A stretch of 64,000 nucleotides of DNA from Nostoc sp. WHI (GCF_015714725.1 NZ_WBKM01000374.1:21819-85818); one strand, 5' to 3'. Shown: positions 1-8,604, numbered from the stretch's first letter. Numbers and translations: made by a program. Notes: generated from the sequence alone by a model not told the origin.

Positions 1-518
1 ACTTTCCGCTTGCTACTTTCAACAACTAATCGTTCTTCTACTAAACGAATAATCTTCTCTTCGGTAACGTACTCTAAATTTTCTGATTCAACTGAGCTAC
101 TTGTAATTTCACTATAGTCTAGTTGTTCAATTGAGTTTTCTGATAGTTTGCCATCGCCTGGTGTTTCTGTTTCTAAATATTCAGGCATATACTCTATTTC
201 TGATTTGTTTAAGTCTATAAAAACAGATTTACTTGGCTTGTCGATTTTTTTTATTCTCTGGCTCTGCAATCGAAATAAAGAAGGATCTTTATCGGTTAAC
301 TGCTGACTATATTCTACAGTTTGTTGATTTGCCTGATTAGATATAACTAAGTTTAGCCGACGATTAGCATCCACAATTAAATCATGAACTACTCCTATTA
401 GCTGACCTTGCTTATCGATTACAGCAAAATCCTTCACCTTCTTTTTCAAATCTGCTAATGAGGTGCGAGTGTTCGTGTTTGCTTGTCCAATGTTTTTTGC
501 CATCGTTTGGCTATTCAT
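1..518 (-). CDS. PRC-barrel-like / DUF2382 protein, 3' part cut by window edge
   Basis: The reading frame is open from an ATG at 518 (a second in-frame ATG lies at 503) to the left edge, so the C-terminus is missing. Residues about 20-60 read as a PRC-barrel-like strand set (VIDKQGQLIGVVHDLIVDAN). The last visible part (IRLVEERLVVESSKRKV) matches the start of the charged DUF2382 (YsnF/AvaK) domain seen in the gene just upstream. The product is probably a soluble stress-related protein of unknown biochemical role. It lies 149 bp downstream of the 668-1561 gene on the same strand and looks like its diverged paralogue. The family call is inferred from similarity within the window; function is unknown. 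Confidence 0.7.
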   Translation of the reverse strand, partial: MNSQTMAKNIGQANTNTRTSLADLKKKVKDFAVIDKQGQLIGVVHDLIVDANRRLNLVISNQANQQTVEYSQQLTDKDPSLFRLQSQRIKKIDKPSKSVFIDLNKSEIEYMPEYLETETPGDGKLSENSIEQLDYSEITSSSVESENLEYVTEEKIIRLVEERLVVESSKRK

Positions 519-629
519 ATGCAAAATTTATGAACTGCTTTTTACTTAGATTAAATGTATTAATCGTTTTGAACTATTGCAAGCACAGGTAAAGCTAACC
601 AAACAGCCTCACCTGCGCTAGGTCGAATT

Positions 630-661
630 AGTCATTAGTTATAGTTATTAGCTAATGACTA
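630..661. repeat. Inverted repeat between the two PRC-barrel genes
   Basis: The arms AGTCATTAG and CTAATGACT flank a short AT-rich loop. There is no clear U-tract on the minus strand, so it could be an RNA hairpin in the intergenic part of a two-gene transcript rather than a true terminator. Confidence 0.4.
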
Positions 662-667
662 TGTTAG

Positions 668-1561
668 TTAGCGTTCCTCAATTGGAAGTCCAGAAGTGTT
701 TACGTCCAACTCTTCACGACGCACAGTTTCTTGAGTTTCAACTGTTTCTTGATCTACAACTTTTCTAACTCTGACTTCTTCACGCAAAACTGCTTCTTTG
801 CGAACATCAGCAACTTCTTCGTGGAGTTCGATCCGAGCAACTTCGCCTTCACGGAAATCTGCTTCACGTCCAGAAACAGCCGTACCAGCATTTGCTGGAG
901 TTACACGCTCAATTACAACTCGTTCTCTTTCAACTGGTATTGCAACTCGTGCAGTCTCAGTCTCAACACGTTTACCAATCGATACTTCTCCAGTTTTTTG
1001 GCTTCGTTTGCTGGCAACCAACCGTTCTTCATATAATTTCAGGGTTTGATGATCTTGCTCATTTAACCCAAATAAAGCAGGCTCATTTTCGTAAGTATAA
1101 TCATCACGATTGTAAGCAGGTGCAACCGGCTGCTGATAGGTTGTATCCACTGCTGCTGTAGCTTCCAATGGTACTAACGGAGCTACTGGTAGGGTTGAGT
1201 CTGTAGGTTGGCGATATACCCCACGCACCCGTTCTTCATAGTCGTAATCAAGCGCTTGGCGTTCACTGAACTCAGGTAAATCCTCTGCTTGCTCTCTAGT
1301 CAAACCAACAGTGTAGACGCGATCGGTGTTATAGTCAATACGGGCGCGACCAATTGGTAGCAACACTTTTTTACCAAAAATCCAGAAGCCTAAATCAACG
1401 ACTAGATAACGGAAATGACCTTCCTCATCAACTAAAACATCGCTAACAGTACCAACTTTTTCATCAGTTCCTTGTGTATAAACCCCAAGCCCATTAATAT
1501 CCTGACCTTCAAAGGTGTCACGGTAGTTAGGCTCAAAATCTTCTAATTTGTAAAGAACCAT
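668..1561 (-). CDS. PRC-barrel and DUF2382 (AvaK/YsnF-type) protein
   Basis: The protein has 297 aa. The PRC-barrel domain covers residues about 5-95 (GTVSDVLVDEEGHFRYLVVD, then FGKKVLLPIGRARID). A proline-rich linker follows, then a highly charged Glu/Arg/Val DUF2382 domain in the C-terminal 130 residues (LYEERLVASK.., VERERVVIERV, LREEVRVRKVV). The ATG at 1561 is chosen because GAGG lies 9 nt upstream; an in-frame TTG at 1576 would bury that site. Relatives such as AvaK of Anabaena are abundant in akinetes and stressed cells, but no enzyme activity is established. It is probably transcribed together with the following paralogue. Confidence 0.85.
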   Translation of the reverse strand: MVLYKLEDFEPNYRDTFEGQDINGLGVYTQGTDEKVGTVSDVLVDEEGHFRYLVVDLGFWIFGKKVLLPIGRARIDYNTDRVYTVGLTREQAEDLPEFSERQALDYDYEERVRGVYRQPTDSTLPVAPLVPLEATAAVDTTYQQPVAPAYNRDDYTYENEPALFGLNEQDHQTLKLYEERLVASKRSQKTGEVSIGKRVETETARVAIPVERERVVIERVTPANAGTAVSGREADFREGEVARIELHEEVADVRKEAVLREEVRVRKVVDQETVETQETVRREELDVNTSGLPIEER

Positions 1562-1937
1562 TATATTTAACCTCAAAAATTATTTCCATCTCATACCTAA
1601 CAAGATAGACAATTTGTATATTTGTCTACATCTTTCTGGCGAGTGAATTATTTGAAGAGTGAAATAATCAAAAGTTATAGATATTTTCTATAGTAAATAA
1701 AATAATTGAGCAATCTTTGTCTCCTTCCTCTGTATGATACGTCGCAAGCGGCACAACATTATCAGCGTGAGTGCTAAAAATACACCGCTAGGGAGAATTA
1801 ATCTGAGAAAGCAATATTACTGATAGTTCAGGAACCCTCCAAAATCGCTGATCGTTGGTTATAAAAGTATGTTTTTATCTCACGCAAAGGCGCAAAGGCG
1901 CAAAGGAAGAAATAAGATTGTGTGCCTTAAATAGCAT
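1562..1937. other. Gene-free spacer with octamer tandem repeat
   Basis: There is no credible gene here. The right half of the stretch contains three perfect CGCAAAGG units (1883-1906), one of the short tandem repeat types that recur in this window (another copy near 30.93 kb). The part next to 1562 must hold the promoter of the PRC-barrel gene, but I see no consensus hexamers I would defend. Confidence 0.5.
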
Positions 1938-2171
1938 CTATAATTCCCATGCATCTCGTTCTTGGCGAATAAACTTATCGACTTCTTCCGGTGTGGTAAA
2001 ACTGCCTCTAGCAGATCCGATAAAGCTAGTTAGAAGCTTTTCAGAATCGTTTGGGGGTGACTCCAGAAGTACTATCACTTCGACAGTTGCACCTGCTGGA
2101 AGTTCTGGAGAACAAATTTCTACTACACCACCAAGTTTAACGATCGCCTGTTGCTTGAGTCCATTAAGCAC
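1938..2171 (-). CDS. Small antitoxin-like protein without an adjacent toxin
   Basis: The protein has 77 aa and starts with GTG at 2171, with AAGGA about 10 nt upstream. The N-terminal half forms a small beta-rich segment (VKLGGVVEICSPELPAGATVEVIVLLES). The C-terminus (SFTTPEEVDKFIRQERDAWEL) resembles the toxin-binding tail of antitoxins usually paired with PIN-domain toxins. No PIN or other toxin gene follows it, so it is an orphan, or it may act with the hicBA products 90 bp upstream on the same strand. The antitoxin assignment is by motif resemblance only. Confidence 0.55.
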   Translation of the reverse strand: MLNGLKQQAIVKLGGVVEICSPELPAGATVEVIVLLESPPNDSEKLLTSFIGSARGSFTTPEEVDKFIRQERDAWEL

Positions 2172-2262
2172 GATAATTTATCCTTATTAGTGTCGGAATA
2201 TTGCATTTCATCAGAATAGGTGAAAAAAACTGCGATGTCTATGACGGGCGTAGCTGCGGCGC

Positions 2263-2490
2263 TCACAAATTTTCTATAAATTCTTCAGGTGTGATTTTTG
2301 CTTGCTTAATAACACCACTGAGTGTACCAACTTTTAACTCGCGGTGGAGTGGTACAACACAAACAATTTCTCCTTCGAGAGTTAGTTTTTTAAATACAAC
2401 ATGACTACCAGTTTGTCTAGTTTGGATAAATCCTAAATGCTCTAATGCACGAATTGCCTCGCTGCCTGATATTCTTGGCAATCTAGGCAT
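2263..2490 (-). CDS. hicA: HicA family mRNA interferase toxin
   Basis: The protein has 75 aa, the usual HicA length. It has the double-stranded RNA-binding-like fold signature: SGSEAIRALEHLGF, then QTGSHVVFKK with the catalytic histidine in GSH, then PLHRELKVGTLSGVIKQAKITPEEF. HicA toxins cleave mRNA and tmRNA until bound by HicB. The gene overlaps the end of hicB by 8 bp, so translation is probably coupled and antitoxin is made first. The stop codon region is followed by a degenerate copy of the window's 29-bp interspersed repeat (about 2229-2260). Confidence 0.88.
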   Translation of the reverse strand: MPRLPRISGSEAIRALEHLGFIQTRQTGSHVVFKKLTLEGEIVCVVPLHRELKVGTLSGVIKQAKITPEEFIENL

Positions 2491-2698
2491 AGCTGACTTC
2501 TATACTTGTTACAAATCTCGGACTAGTATCAGTGTCGAGCAAAGGACATTCTTCTAAGTATAACCTTGTAGCTTCTTTAAGATTAGCAAGAGCTTCTTCA
2601 ATTGTTTCACCTTGATCAACTGTGCCGACTTCAGGACATTCAGCAATATACATATCTTCTTCTTTGTAAAGAATGGCAGTTAATGTTTTGGTCTTCAT
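2483..2698 (-). CDS. hicB: HicB family antitoxin
   Basis: The protein has 71 aa. It shows the degenerate RNase H-like HicB core: AILYKEEDMYIAECPEVGTVDQGETIEEALANLKEA, then a helical tail (TRLYLEE). This short type lacks a separate helix-turn-helix or ribbon-helix-helix domain at the C-terminus, so it may regulate its own promoter poorly or only in complex with HicA. It is the first gene of the hicB-hicA pair. The order antitoxin then toxin is common in cyanobacteria, although the classic E. coli order is reversed. Confidence 0.88.
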   Translation of the reverse strand: MKTKTLTAILYKEEDMYIAECPEVGTVDQGETIEEALANLKEATRLYLEECPLLDTDTSPRFVTSIEVSYA

Positions 2699-2764
2699 AG
2701 GGTTTTATTTTGATAAAGATAGTTGAGCGATGTCTACACGGGCGTAGCTGTGGCACTACTTTTT

Positions 2765-3967
2765 CTAGTTTAACTTTGAGGTGCGTAGGCGTAGCCCGTC
2801 GTAGACATCGCTTGACTTATTACCAATGGAATTTTTCTCAGCGTAGTTTAGATTTCTCTGATATTCTGTGATTTTTTGTTGAGCTACTACATAATTTGGG
2901 CTAAAAGATGGAACACTTTTCATAAGTGCGATCGCAGCTTCCCACTCACTCATAACTATCTTCCAATCATCTGGATACTTTGCTGATTGGGTTAGTTTGG
3001 CAGCATTGATTGCTTTATTTACTGCTTCTCGGAATGTATCAGTTTGAAGTAACACAGTCGGCAATTCTGAAATCACTGGTGAGGGTGTAACTAATACAGG
3101 CTTTGATGGTATTTGTGTTGCAATTTTAGAGGTTATAGGAAGTATTTCTATGAATTTTGAAGAAAAGTATATTCCTACAGCAATTGAAAATATCAAAAAA
3201 CTAAGCAACCAATTTTTATTTAACTTACGATACTTCCGTTGAGTATTGATGATTGTAGTTTCTTCGTCAGTCGATGAAATATTTGATTTCATTTTGTGTA
3301 CGCCCATTTCCCCACGCAATCTATTAAGTTCTTTATCTGTCTTTAAATCAGCGTTGGATTTACTTACATCTGTTTTTTTATTACCAGAATAAGCAGATAT
3401 TATTCGGTGTCTTACCAAGTGTTCAATTTGATACGTTAGTGCGCCAGCAGAAATATAGAACAGCCCAAATATTACTATTATATTATTATTAATATTTTGC
3501 ATTTGTGTGTAATATTCAATTGGTTCGACGTAGCTCAGATCAAATAATGATAGAAATATTGTAGAGAAAAAAGCTGCTATCAGTGTAGAAATTGCAATTA
3601 CAAGCCAAGCGTACAATCCTTCCCACCAACTCATTATTCCTGGTAATAATCCTTGTGTTTTACCTATTTCGGGTGCTTGAATTTCTGACATAAACCGACT
3701 AATAAGCAAGTGTAAGCAGTGATGAGTCAAAGAAATTATAGGAATTGGAGATAGGAGTAACAGTATTGTAAATATAGCAAATAATTCTGGACTGCGTACA
3801 AAATATACGATACGGTAGCCTAACTCTCCAGGATTTTTGAGTCCAAATAGAATAGCGCTCAACAATAGATTCAAAATCAATGCTTTTAACCAAGAACTAG
3901 GATAAGGAAACCATAAAGGCCAGTAAAATTTTTGCTTAGTAACTTCCTGAATATTCGGCTGTGTCAT
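2765..3967 (-). CDS. Multi-pass membrane protein of unknown function
   Basis: The protein has 400 aa from the ATG at 3967; an in-frame TTG 18 nt upstream is less likely. I see about five hydrophobic helices: LKALILNLLLSAILFGL, the stretch after PELFAIFTILL, WLVIAISTLIAAFF, IIVIFGLFYISAGAL and LLSFLIFSIAVGIYF. The C-terminal periplasmic or cytoplasmic segment (about 310-385, REAVNKAINAAKLTQ.. SEWEAAIALMKSV) resembles a helical repeat motif found in other cyanobacterial proteins. The first residues MTQPNIQE match the start of the 4133-4642 gene. The last 16 residues are encoded by a 29-bp interspersed repeat (2783-2811), so the C-terminus appears to have been altered by its insertion. Confidence 0.7.
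   Translation of the reverse strand: MTQPNIQEVTKQKFYWPLWFPYPSSWLKALILNLLLSAILFGLKNPGELGYRIVYFVRSPELFAIFTILLLLSPIPIISLTHHCLHLLISRFMSEIQAPEIGKTQGLLPGIMSWWEGLYAWLVIAISTLIAAFFSTIFLSLFDLSYVEPIEYYTQMQNINNNIIVIFGLFYISAGALTYQIEHLVRHRIISAYSGNKKTDVSKSNADLKTDKELNRLRGEMGVHKMKSNISSTDEETTIINTQRKYRKLNKNWLLSFLIFSIAVGIYFSSKFIEILPITSKIATQIPSKPVLVTPSPVISELPTVLLQTDTFREAVNKAINAAKLTQSAKYPDDWKIVMSEWEAAIALMKSVPSFSPNYVVAQQKITEYQRNLNYAEKNSIGNKSSDVYDGLRLRTSKLN
2783..2811. repeat. 29-bp interspersed repeat, copy 1
   Basis: The sequence begins GCGTAGGCGTAGCCC and ends GTAGACATCGC. Exact or inverted copies lie at 8605-8633, 13531-13559 and 43513-43541. Degenerate copies lie near 2229, 2724 and 29691. This copy sits inside the 3' end of an open reading frame. 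Confidence 0.85.
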
Positions 3968-4132
3968 AATAACCAATAAATCCAAAAAAATGAGAAATTA
4001 TCGTCTATCCTAGAATTCCCTATTTACAGAGAAAAGCAATATTTTAAAGCCATGTATTTAAAATTTAGATAGATTTTACAAAGACCCCAATTCTAGACTC
4101 TCTCTGCGACTCTGCGCCTCTGCGTGAAAAAA

Positions 4133-4642
4133 CTAACGTTCCTTTGTAATCACAGAACTACCATTACTAATACTTACTTTTTGAACAAAAACATAACTAC
4201 AAGATGATAAAATATCAGTTGTTATCTGATTAGCAATAACTTCAAAATCATGGTTTGTTAATCCGCGTGCAGTATCGCCACTTAAATTAATATAAATAGT
4301 TAGAATTTGAGGATTGCTAGAAGACTGTTCATTATCTACTGCTTCTGCTATGCCTAGATTAAACTCTTTACTCCAAGCTGAAAACTCCTTACCCGTTTGT
4401 TGTCCGTAAACTTTCACTCTTTCAACAGATGCAGCCCCTAAAGCCGTTAACCCTTTGCGGATAAATGCAACTAAGATTTGCTTATTTGGTACTTTGGCAG
4501 ATTCTAGTATTACCTCTAAGCAAGCATCTTTGAAGGCAACTTTTGCAGTGATCCCTTTGGCGTGTAGATGGCGGTTCATCAGAAATGCGATCGCCTGGGT
4601 ATCTCCCTGTTTTGCAAGTTCCAGAGTATTCGGCTGTGTCAT
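4133..4642 (-). CDS. Conserved cyanobacterial protein of unknown function
   Basis: The protein has 169 aa. I do not recognise a named function. The N-terminal part (LAKQGDTQAIAFLMNRHLHAKGITAKVAFKDACLEVILESAKVPNKQILVAFIRKGLTAL, residues 9-70 in pieces) is a recurrent cyanobacterial module placed at the front of otherwise different proteins. The rest is mixed alpha/beta with no membrane helix. Its start (MTQPNTLELAKQGD) and the DNA around its ATG match the start of the membrane protein downstream on the same strand, suggesting that one start region was copied. An octamer-like repeat (GCAGAGGC type, 4096-4125) follows the stop. Confidence 0.7.
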   Translation of the reverse strand: MTQPNTLELAKQGDTQAIAFLMNRHLHAKGITAKVAFKDACLEVILESAKVPNKQILVAFIRKGLTALGAASVERVKVYGQQTGKEFSAWSKEFNLGIAEAVDNEQSSSNPQILTIYINLSGDTARGLTNHDFEVIANQITTDILSSCSYVFVQKVSISNGSSVITKER

Positions 4643-4884
4643 AACCAGTAAAAGAGAAATCTGGGAAAATAAACTTATATTCTCAGGATTCCCTCTTGAC
4701 CGCCTTAAATAACATTATGATGCAAGATATCAACTAACTAGGGCTTTAATGTCTACTATAAAGATAGTCTTTCACAAACTTTTGCAATAAATATATTTTC
4801 TCGACATCAATATCAAAAATTCTTGTTTTTGTGCTTGCCAAATTAGCAGGATTAATATTAATCAGTTTAATTCCAATTGTAAAT

Positions 4885-5550
4885 ATGAAGTTTTATCGAG
4901 ATCATGCTTGGCCTTCAACTCTAGAAGAAGCCATAGTTATCCAAGAAAAATTGCAAGATCAGGTAATTACCGAGGATCAACTGCAAGAACCTGTCCAGTA
5001 TGTTGCTGGAGTGGATATGGGTTTTGAAGCTGATGGAACAATTAGCCGTGCAGCTGTCGCAGTACTGAGTTTTCCTGATTTGCAAGTAATCGAGACAAGC
5101 CTAGCACACCGCCCTACGACCTTTCCTTACATTCCTGGGTTCCTCTCATTTCGGGAAATTCCAGCTGTCCTCGATGCCCTGGAGAAGATTAAAATAACAC
5201 CAGATATTTTCTTGTGTGATGGTCAAGGAATTGCTCATCCCCGCAGATTAGGTATAGCTAGCCATCTAGGGTTACTTATAGATATGCCGACAATTGGTGT
5301 AGCTAAGTCGTTGTTGGTAGGCAAGCATGAGGAATTACCAGAAATAAAAGGCAGCCAGCAACCATTGATATATAAGGGTGAAACGGTTGGGGCAGTTTTA
5401 CGCACACGCACAGGAGTAAAACCTCTGTACATCTCAAGTGGGCATCGAGTTAGTTTACCTACGGCAATTGACTATGTATTACGTTGTACGCCAAAATATC
5501 GGCTACCAGAAACTACACGCATCGCTGATAAATTAGCGTCTGCAAAATAA
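4885..5550 (+). CDS. nfi: Endonuclease V (deoxyinosine 3' endonuclease)
   Basis: The protein has 221 aa, the normal length for the family. Endonuclease V cuts DNA or RNA one nucleotide 3' to inosine, starting repair of deaminated adenine. Family motifs are complete: AGVDMGF with a catalytic Asp, PYIPGFLSFRE that forms the wedge, LCDGQGIAHPRRLGIASHLG with the second Asp, IGVAKS, and YISSGHRVSL. The ATG at 4885 gives the family length; a GTG 54 nt upstream would add an unrelated hydrophobic stretch, so I rejected it. It is monocistronic: the gene before it is on the other strand and a hairpin follows. Confidence 0.92.
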   Translation: MKFYRDHAWPSTLEEAIVIQEKLQDQVITEDQLQEPVQYVAGVDMGFEADGTISRAAVAVLSFPDLQVIETSLAHRPTTFPYIPGFLSFREIPAVLDALEKIKITPDIFLCDGQGIAHPRRLGIASHLGLLIDMPTIGVAKSLLVGKHEELPEIKGSQQPLIYKGETVGAVLRTRTGVKPLYISSGHRVSLPTAIDYVLRCTPKYRLPETTRIADKLASAK

Positions 5551-5555
5551 AGCGA

Positions 5556-5625
5556 AACCTCACCCCCAACCCCTCTCCTTAGCAAGGAGAGGGGAGATAA
5601 AGCACAGCTTTATCGGGGTGAGGTT
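5556..5625. terminator. Nested inverted repeat after nfi
   Basis: The outer arms AACCTCACCCC and GGGGTGAGGTT enclose two inner stems (CCCCTCTCCTT/AAGGAGAGGGG and ATAAAGC/GCTTTAT). It starts 6 nt after the nfi stop and could stop transcription, but it lacks a T-run. It is also one of the C/G-rich palindromes dispersed in such genomes. Confidence 0.5.
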
Positions 5626-5765
5626 AAGCCGTACCTCACTAAATCAGGAAACCTATAAAGCTTGTTGAAGTTTTTTCTAAATACTTGCTTGCACCTACTC
5701 AATCGTGTTAGGAATCGCACAGAAGGAAGTTGAAATAGCTAAATACGAGTTACGAAGTTAGAACA

Positions 5766-6317
5766 ATGAACGCACTAACTTTACAGTGGCACGATGCAGG
5801 TCAAGATAAAACTCAGAACATTTACGAACAACAGCCAAGTCAAAATCCTGGCACTGTCCGCATCGGTCGTGATCCCTTGCGGTGCGACATTATTCTGAGT
5901 CATCCCACTGTATCTGGTCTGCACATTGAAATCTTTTTTCATTACCAGCAACAGCGCTTTTATATCAGGAATTTGCGATCGCAAAATCCCCCCGTTATCG
6001 ATGGACGGCAATTAGTCCAAGGTGAAATGCCTTTAACTAAAGGCACTACTATCTCTTTGGGACAAATAAAACTCAATGTTACTAGCATTTCCACTGGCAG
6101 CATTCCAGCAACAATTTTGCTGCCACCACATCCACCAGTAAATATCCCACATCACTACTATCCATCAACATCCCCCGCACCACTGCCAGGAGTTTATGGC
6201 TTAGAATGCCCCAAATGTCATAAAGTTTCCCCAGGAGAGAATTTACACATAGGCTGTCGTTGGTGTGGAACATCTTTAGCTGCGGCTGTGAGTGTGTTGG
6301 TAGCACCGGGTACTTGA
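5766..6317 (+). CDS. FHA-domain protein with C-terminal zinc ribbon
   Basis: The protein has 183 aa. The forkhead-associated domain at residues about 28-105 shows the phosphothreonine-binding signature: RIGRDPLRCDIILSHPTVSGLHIEI, NLRSQNPPVIDGRQL, GTTISLGQ. A proline-rich linker leads to a four-cysteine ribbon (CPKCHKVSPGENLHIGCRWCG). The combination suggests an adaptor that reads Ser/Thr-kinase phosphorylation. The FHA-FAD oxidoreductase starts 36 bp downstream on the same strand, so the two are probably cotranscribed and may share a partner kinase. The spacer between them holds repeated GGGGAGCA octamers. Confidence 0.85.
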   Translation: MNALTLQWHDAGQDKTQNIYEQQPSQNPGTVRIGRDPLRCDIILSHPTVSGLHIEIFFHYQQQRFYIRNLRSQNPPVIDGRQLVQGEMPLTKGTTISLGQIKLNVTSISTGSIPATILLPPHPPVNIPHHYYPSTSPAPLPGVYGLECPKCHKVSPGENLHIGCRWCGTSLAAAVSVLVAPGT

Positions 6318-6353
6318 GGAGCAGGGGAGCAGGGGAGCAGGGGGAAATAACCA

Positions 6354-8312
6354 ATGACAAATGACTTACAAATCCAATTGAGTTGGGAAGAACCAGCGAC
6401 GGGTGAACGGCGAGAACCAATGTTGAGTATGCCGATCGCTTTTGGTCGAGAATTCGCTCGATTACCTGCTGAACTCAGGGGAAAGCGCGTTTCTAGGATG
6501 CTGCTTAACAGTAACGAAGTTTCTCGTTACCATGCCCTAATTGACTGGGAACAAGATCATCTGCTGGTGATTGACCAAGGTAGCGTTAACGGTGTCTATG
6601 TCAACGGTCAACCACAAACCCGCAGTGTTCTGGCTAATGGCGATACGTTGCAAATTGGCCCTTATGTGATCACGGTGACATTTGCTGCTAGCGCCTCTGC
6701 ACCAGATACTAGCCCTCCTTCAACGATTCACTTCAACGCAAATACCAATCTCCCAGACCCCAGGTTGCCTGTAGTCCAGCCGCTAACGCCCTTGGGAAGT
6801 AATTTCCCGCCACTAGCGTTTCAGGCGGAAAAGGTCGCTGTGCAAGCACTTTATGCTACAGGACTTCCAGTAGATGAATCTGATTATCTAGCGATCGGGG
6901 CGGGATTGGGTAGCTTTTTCTGGGCTGATTTGCTGCGAATTAGTGGGGTGTCTGCTGACAAAATTGTGGCTTTGGGATTAGAGGCGGAGCCTTATGCTCG
7001 TTACAAGCGCCTTTGTCTGAATTCGCAAATTCCCTTACATGAAAGGCTGCGTTCTAATTCTGACTCTTGTCCTGATAATATTTGGGGCTGGCCTAGTTAT
7101 GCCTTGCGTGAGGCTTGGCACGATTTCACCAAGGGACAGATGAAATCAGCATTTAAGTATTTGTGGCAGGTGTTTGCTGAACCAACATTTGCAGAAACTT
7201 ATACTCCTCGTGCGGGTAACGTCTTTGATTCCATAGATAGGGAGGCGAAGCGCATCGGCTGGAACCAAATTTATCGCTATGGGCGAGTTAGGGTAATTCG
7301 CAAAACTGATGATGGCAGATATTGTGTAGCCTATTCTCGCGCCCCAGGAAATTATGCTTTTTTAGTTAGTCGTTATTTACATTTAGCTACTGGGTATCCA
7401 GCAATTCAGTTTCTTCCAGATTTGCAAGCTTATAGAGCAAAATATCAAGACTTTAACTCTGTCGTCAATGCTTATGAAGCACACGATCATGTTTATGAGC
7501 AACTAGAGCAACAAGGTGGTACGGTGTTGATTCGGGGGCGGGGAATTGTGGCTTCGCGGATTTTTCAGCGCATTTATGAAGCCAGAAAACGAAATCAGAA
7601 TATTTCAGTTTTGCATTTAATGCGATCGCCTAAACCCCAAGGCAACAAATTTCAAAATACCCAGCGCCTAGTCAAAAATCATTACGAATTTCAACCCTTT
7701 AACTGGCCTAAAGCTTGTTGGGGCGGCGAACTCCGGGCAATGTTAGAAAAAGCTAGCCCTGATGAACGCAAGCGTTTACTGGCAGACTGGGGCGGAACTA
7801 CCACCGCCGACCGGCGCGACTGGCAACGAATTACTGCCCAAGGGTTAAGCGAAGGCTGGTATCAAATTACTTTTGGTGAAGTGCTGGATGTGGAACGAAA
7901 TGCCCAAAACCGGACTATTACCCATATCCGAGAACAAAGCTTTGGGGAAATGAAGTTGTTAGCTGACTTTATTGTTGATGCTACTGGACTCGATGCCAAG
8001 GTAGATGCTAGTCCCCTACTGGAAGATTTGGTGAAACATTACAACCTCCCAGTCAATCACCTGGGGCGATTTGCTGTAGCGAACAATTTTGAATTGATAG
8101 AAATGCGTAATGATAGAGGTCAAATGTATGCTGCTGGGGCTATTACATTAGGTGGCCCTTATGCAGCAGTTGATAGTTTTTTGGGCTTGCAGTATGCCGC
8201 ATTAGTCGCCGTTGATGGACTCGCTGCCGTCGGTGCTACTGGAGTTCAAAGGTTGAATGTTGTAAGTTCCTCTGGGCAGTGGTTGAAGTGGGTGTTAAAT
8301 CAATCACCTTAG
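6354..8312 (+). CDS. FHA domain fused to FAD/NAD(P)-binding oxidoreductase-like protein
   Basis: The protein has 652 aa. The N-terminal FHA domain (residues about 25-105) has GREF.., SNEVSRYHALIDW and DQGSVNGVYVNGQ. After a Pro-rich linker comes a nucleotide-binding fold: YLAIGAGLGSFFWADLL at about 180, a second Rossmann-like strand TVLIRGRGIVASRIF, then ADFIVDATGLD, and a closing AAGAITLGGPYAAVDSFLGLQYAAL like the C-terminal FAD contact. The domain order implies a flavoprotein recruited or controlled by phosphorylated proteins. The substrate is unknown. It follows another FHA gene by 36 bp. The end is close to a long repeat zone, with no obvious downstream partner gene. Confidence 0.75.
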   Translation: MTNDLQIQLSWEEPATGERREPMLSMPIAFGREFARLPAELRGKRVSRMLLNSNEVSRYHALIDWEQDHLLVIDQGSVNGVYVNGQPQTRSVLANGDTLQIGPYVITVTFAASASAPDTSPPSTIHFNANTNLPDPRLPVVQPLTPLGSNFPPLAFQAEKVAVQALYATGLPVDESDYLAIGAGLGSFFWADLLRISGVSADKIVALGLEAEPYARYKRLCLNSQIPLHERLRSNSDSCPDNIWGWPSYALREAWHDFTKGQMKSAFKYLWQVFAEPTFAETYTPRAGNVFDSIDREAKRIGWNQIYRYGRVRVIRKTDDGRYCVAYSRAPGNYAFLVSRYLHLATGYPAIQFLPDLQAYRAKYQDFNSVVNAYEAHDHVYEQLEQQGGTVLIRGRGIVASRIFQRIYEARKRNQNISVLHLMRSPKPQGNKFQNTQRLVKNHYEFQPFNWPKACWGGELRAMLEKASPDERKRLLADWGGTTTADRRDWQRITAQGLSEGWYQITFGEVLDVERNAQNRTITHIREQSFGEMKLLADFIVDATGLDAKVDASPLLEDLVKHYNLPVNHLGRFAVANNFELIEMRNDRGQMYAAGAITLGGPYAAVDSFLGLQYAALVAVDGLAAVGATGVQRLNVVSSSGQWLKWVLNQSP

Positions 8313-8384
8313 TCGAAAGAGGCAGGAGGAATACAGTATTTATTTAGCTGTTTTGAGTCCCAAACTCCAAACTTGAGGTAAAAA

Positions 8385-8594
8385 GGTGCAACGTTCAGGC
8401 AAAAAGGCTCAACGTTCAGGCAAAAAGGCTCAACGTTCAGGCAAAAAGGCTCAACGTTCAGGCAAAAAGGCTCAACGTTCAGGTTAAAAGGCTCAACGTT
8501 CAGGCAAAAAGGTTCAACGTTCAGGTTAAAAGGTTCAACGTTCAAGTAAAAAGGCTCAACGTTCAGGTTAAAAGGTGCAACGTTCAGGTTAAAA
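8385..8594. repeat. 21-bp tandem repeat array A (10 units)
   Basis: There are ten head-to-tail 21-bp units built of three heptamers (GGCTCAA, CGTTCAG, GCAAAAA), with variants in positions 3-4 and 16-20. It is preceded by TTTTGAGTCCCAAACT and followed by GGCTCAAGTGGCGATG. Arrays B (11924) and C (13601) have the same unit and flanks. Because 21 is a multiple of 3, open frames exist on both strands, but they have no codon signature or ribosome site and I treat the array as non-coding. Confidence 0.9.
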
Positions 8595-8604
8595 GGCTCA
8601 AGTG

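Noticed and set aside
4831..4884. Longer N-terminus (18 residues) for endonuclease V from GTG 4831
   Set aside because: The extra stretch is hydrophobic, not part of the family, and the ATG at 4885 gives the normal length.
8309..8545. Open frame with NVEPFCL repeats over array A (and similar frames over array B)
   Set aside because: A 21-bp repeat is open by arithmetic in several frames on both strands. There is no RBS, and units vary at all codon positions alike.
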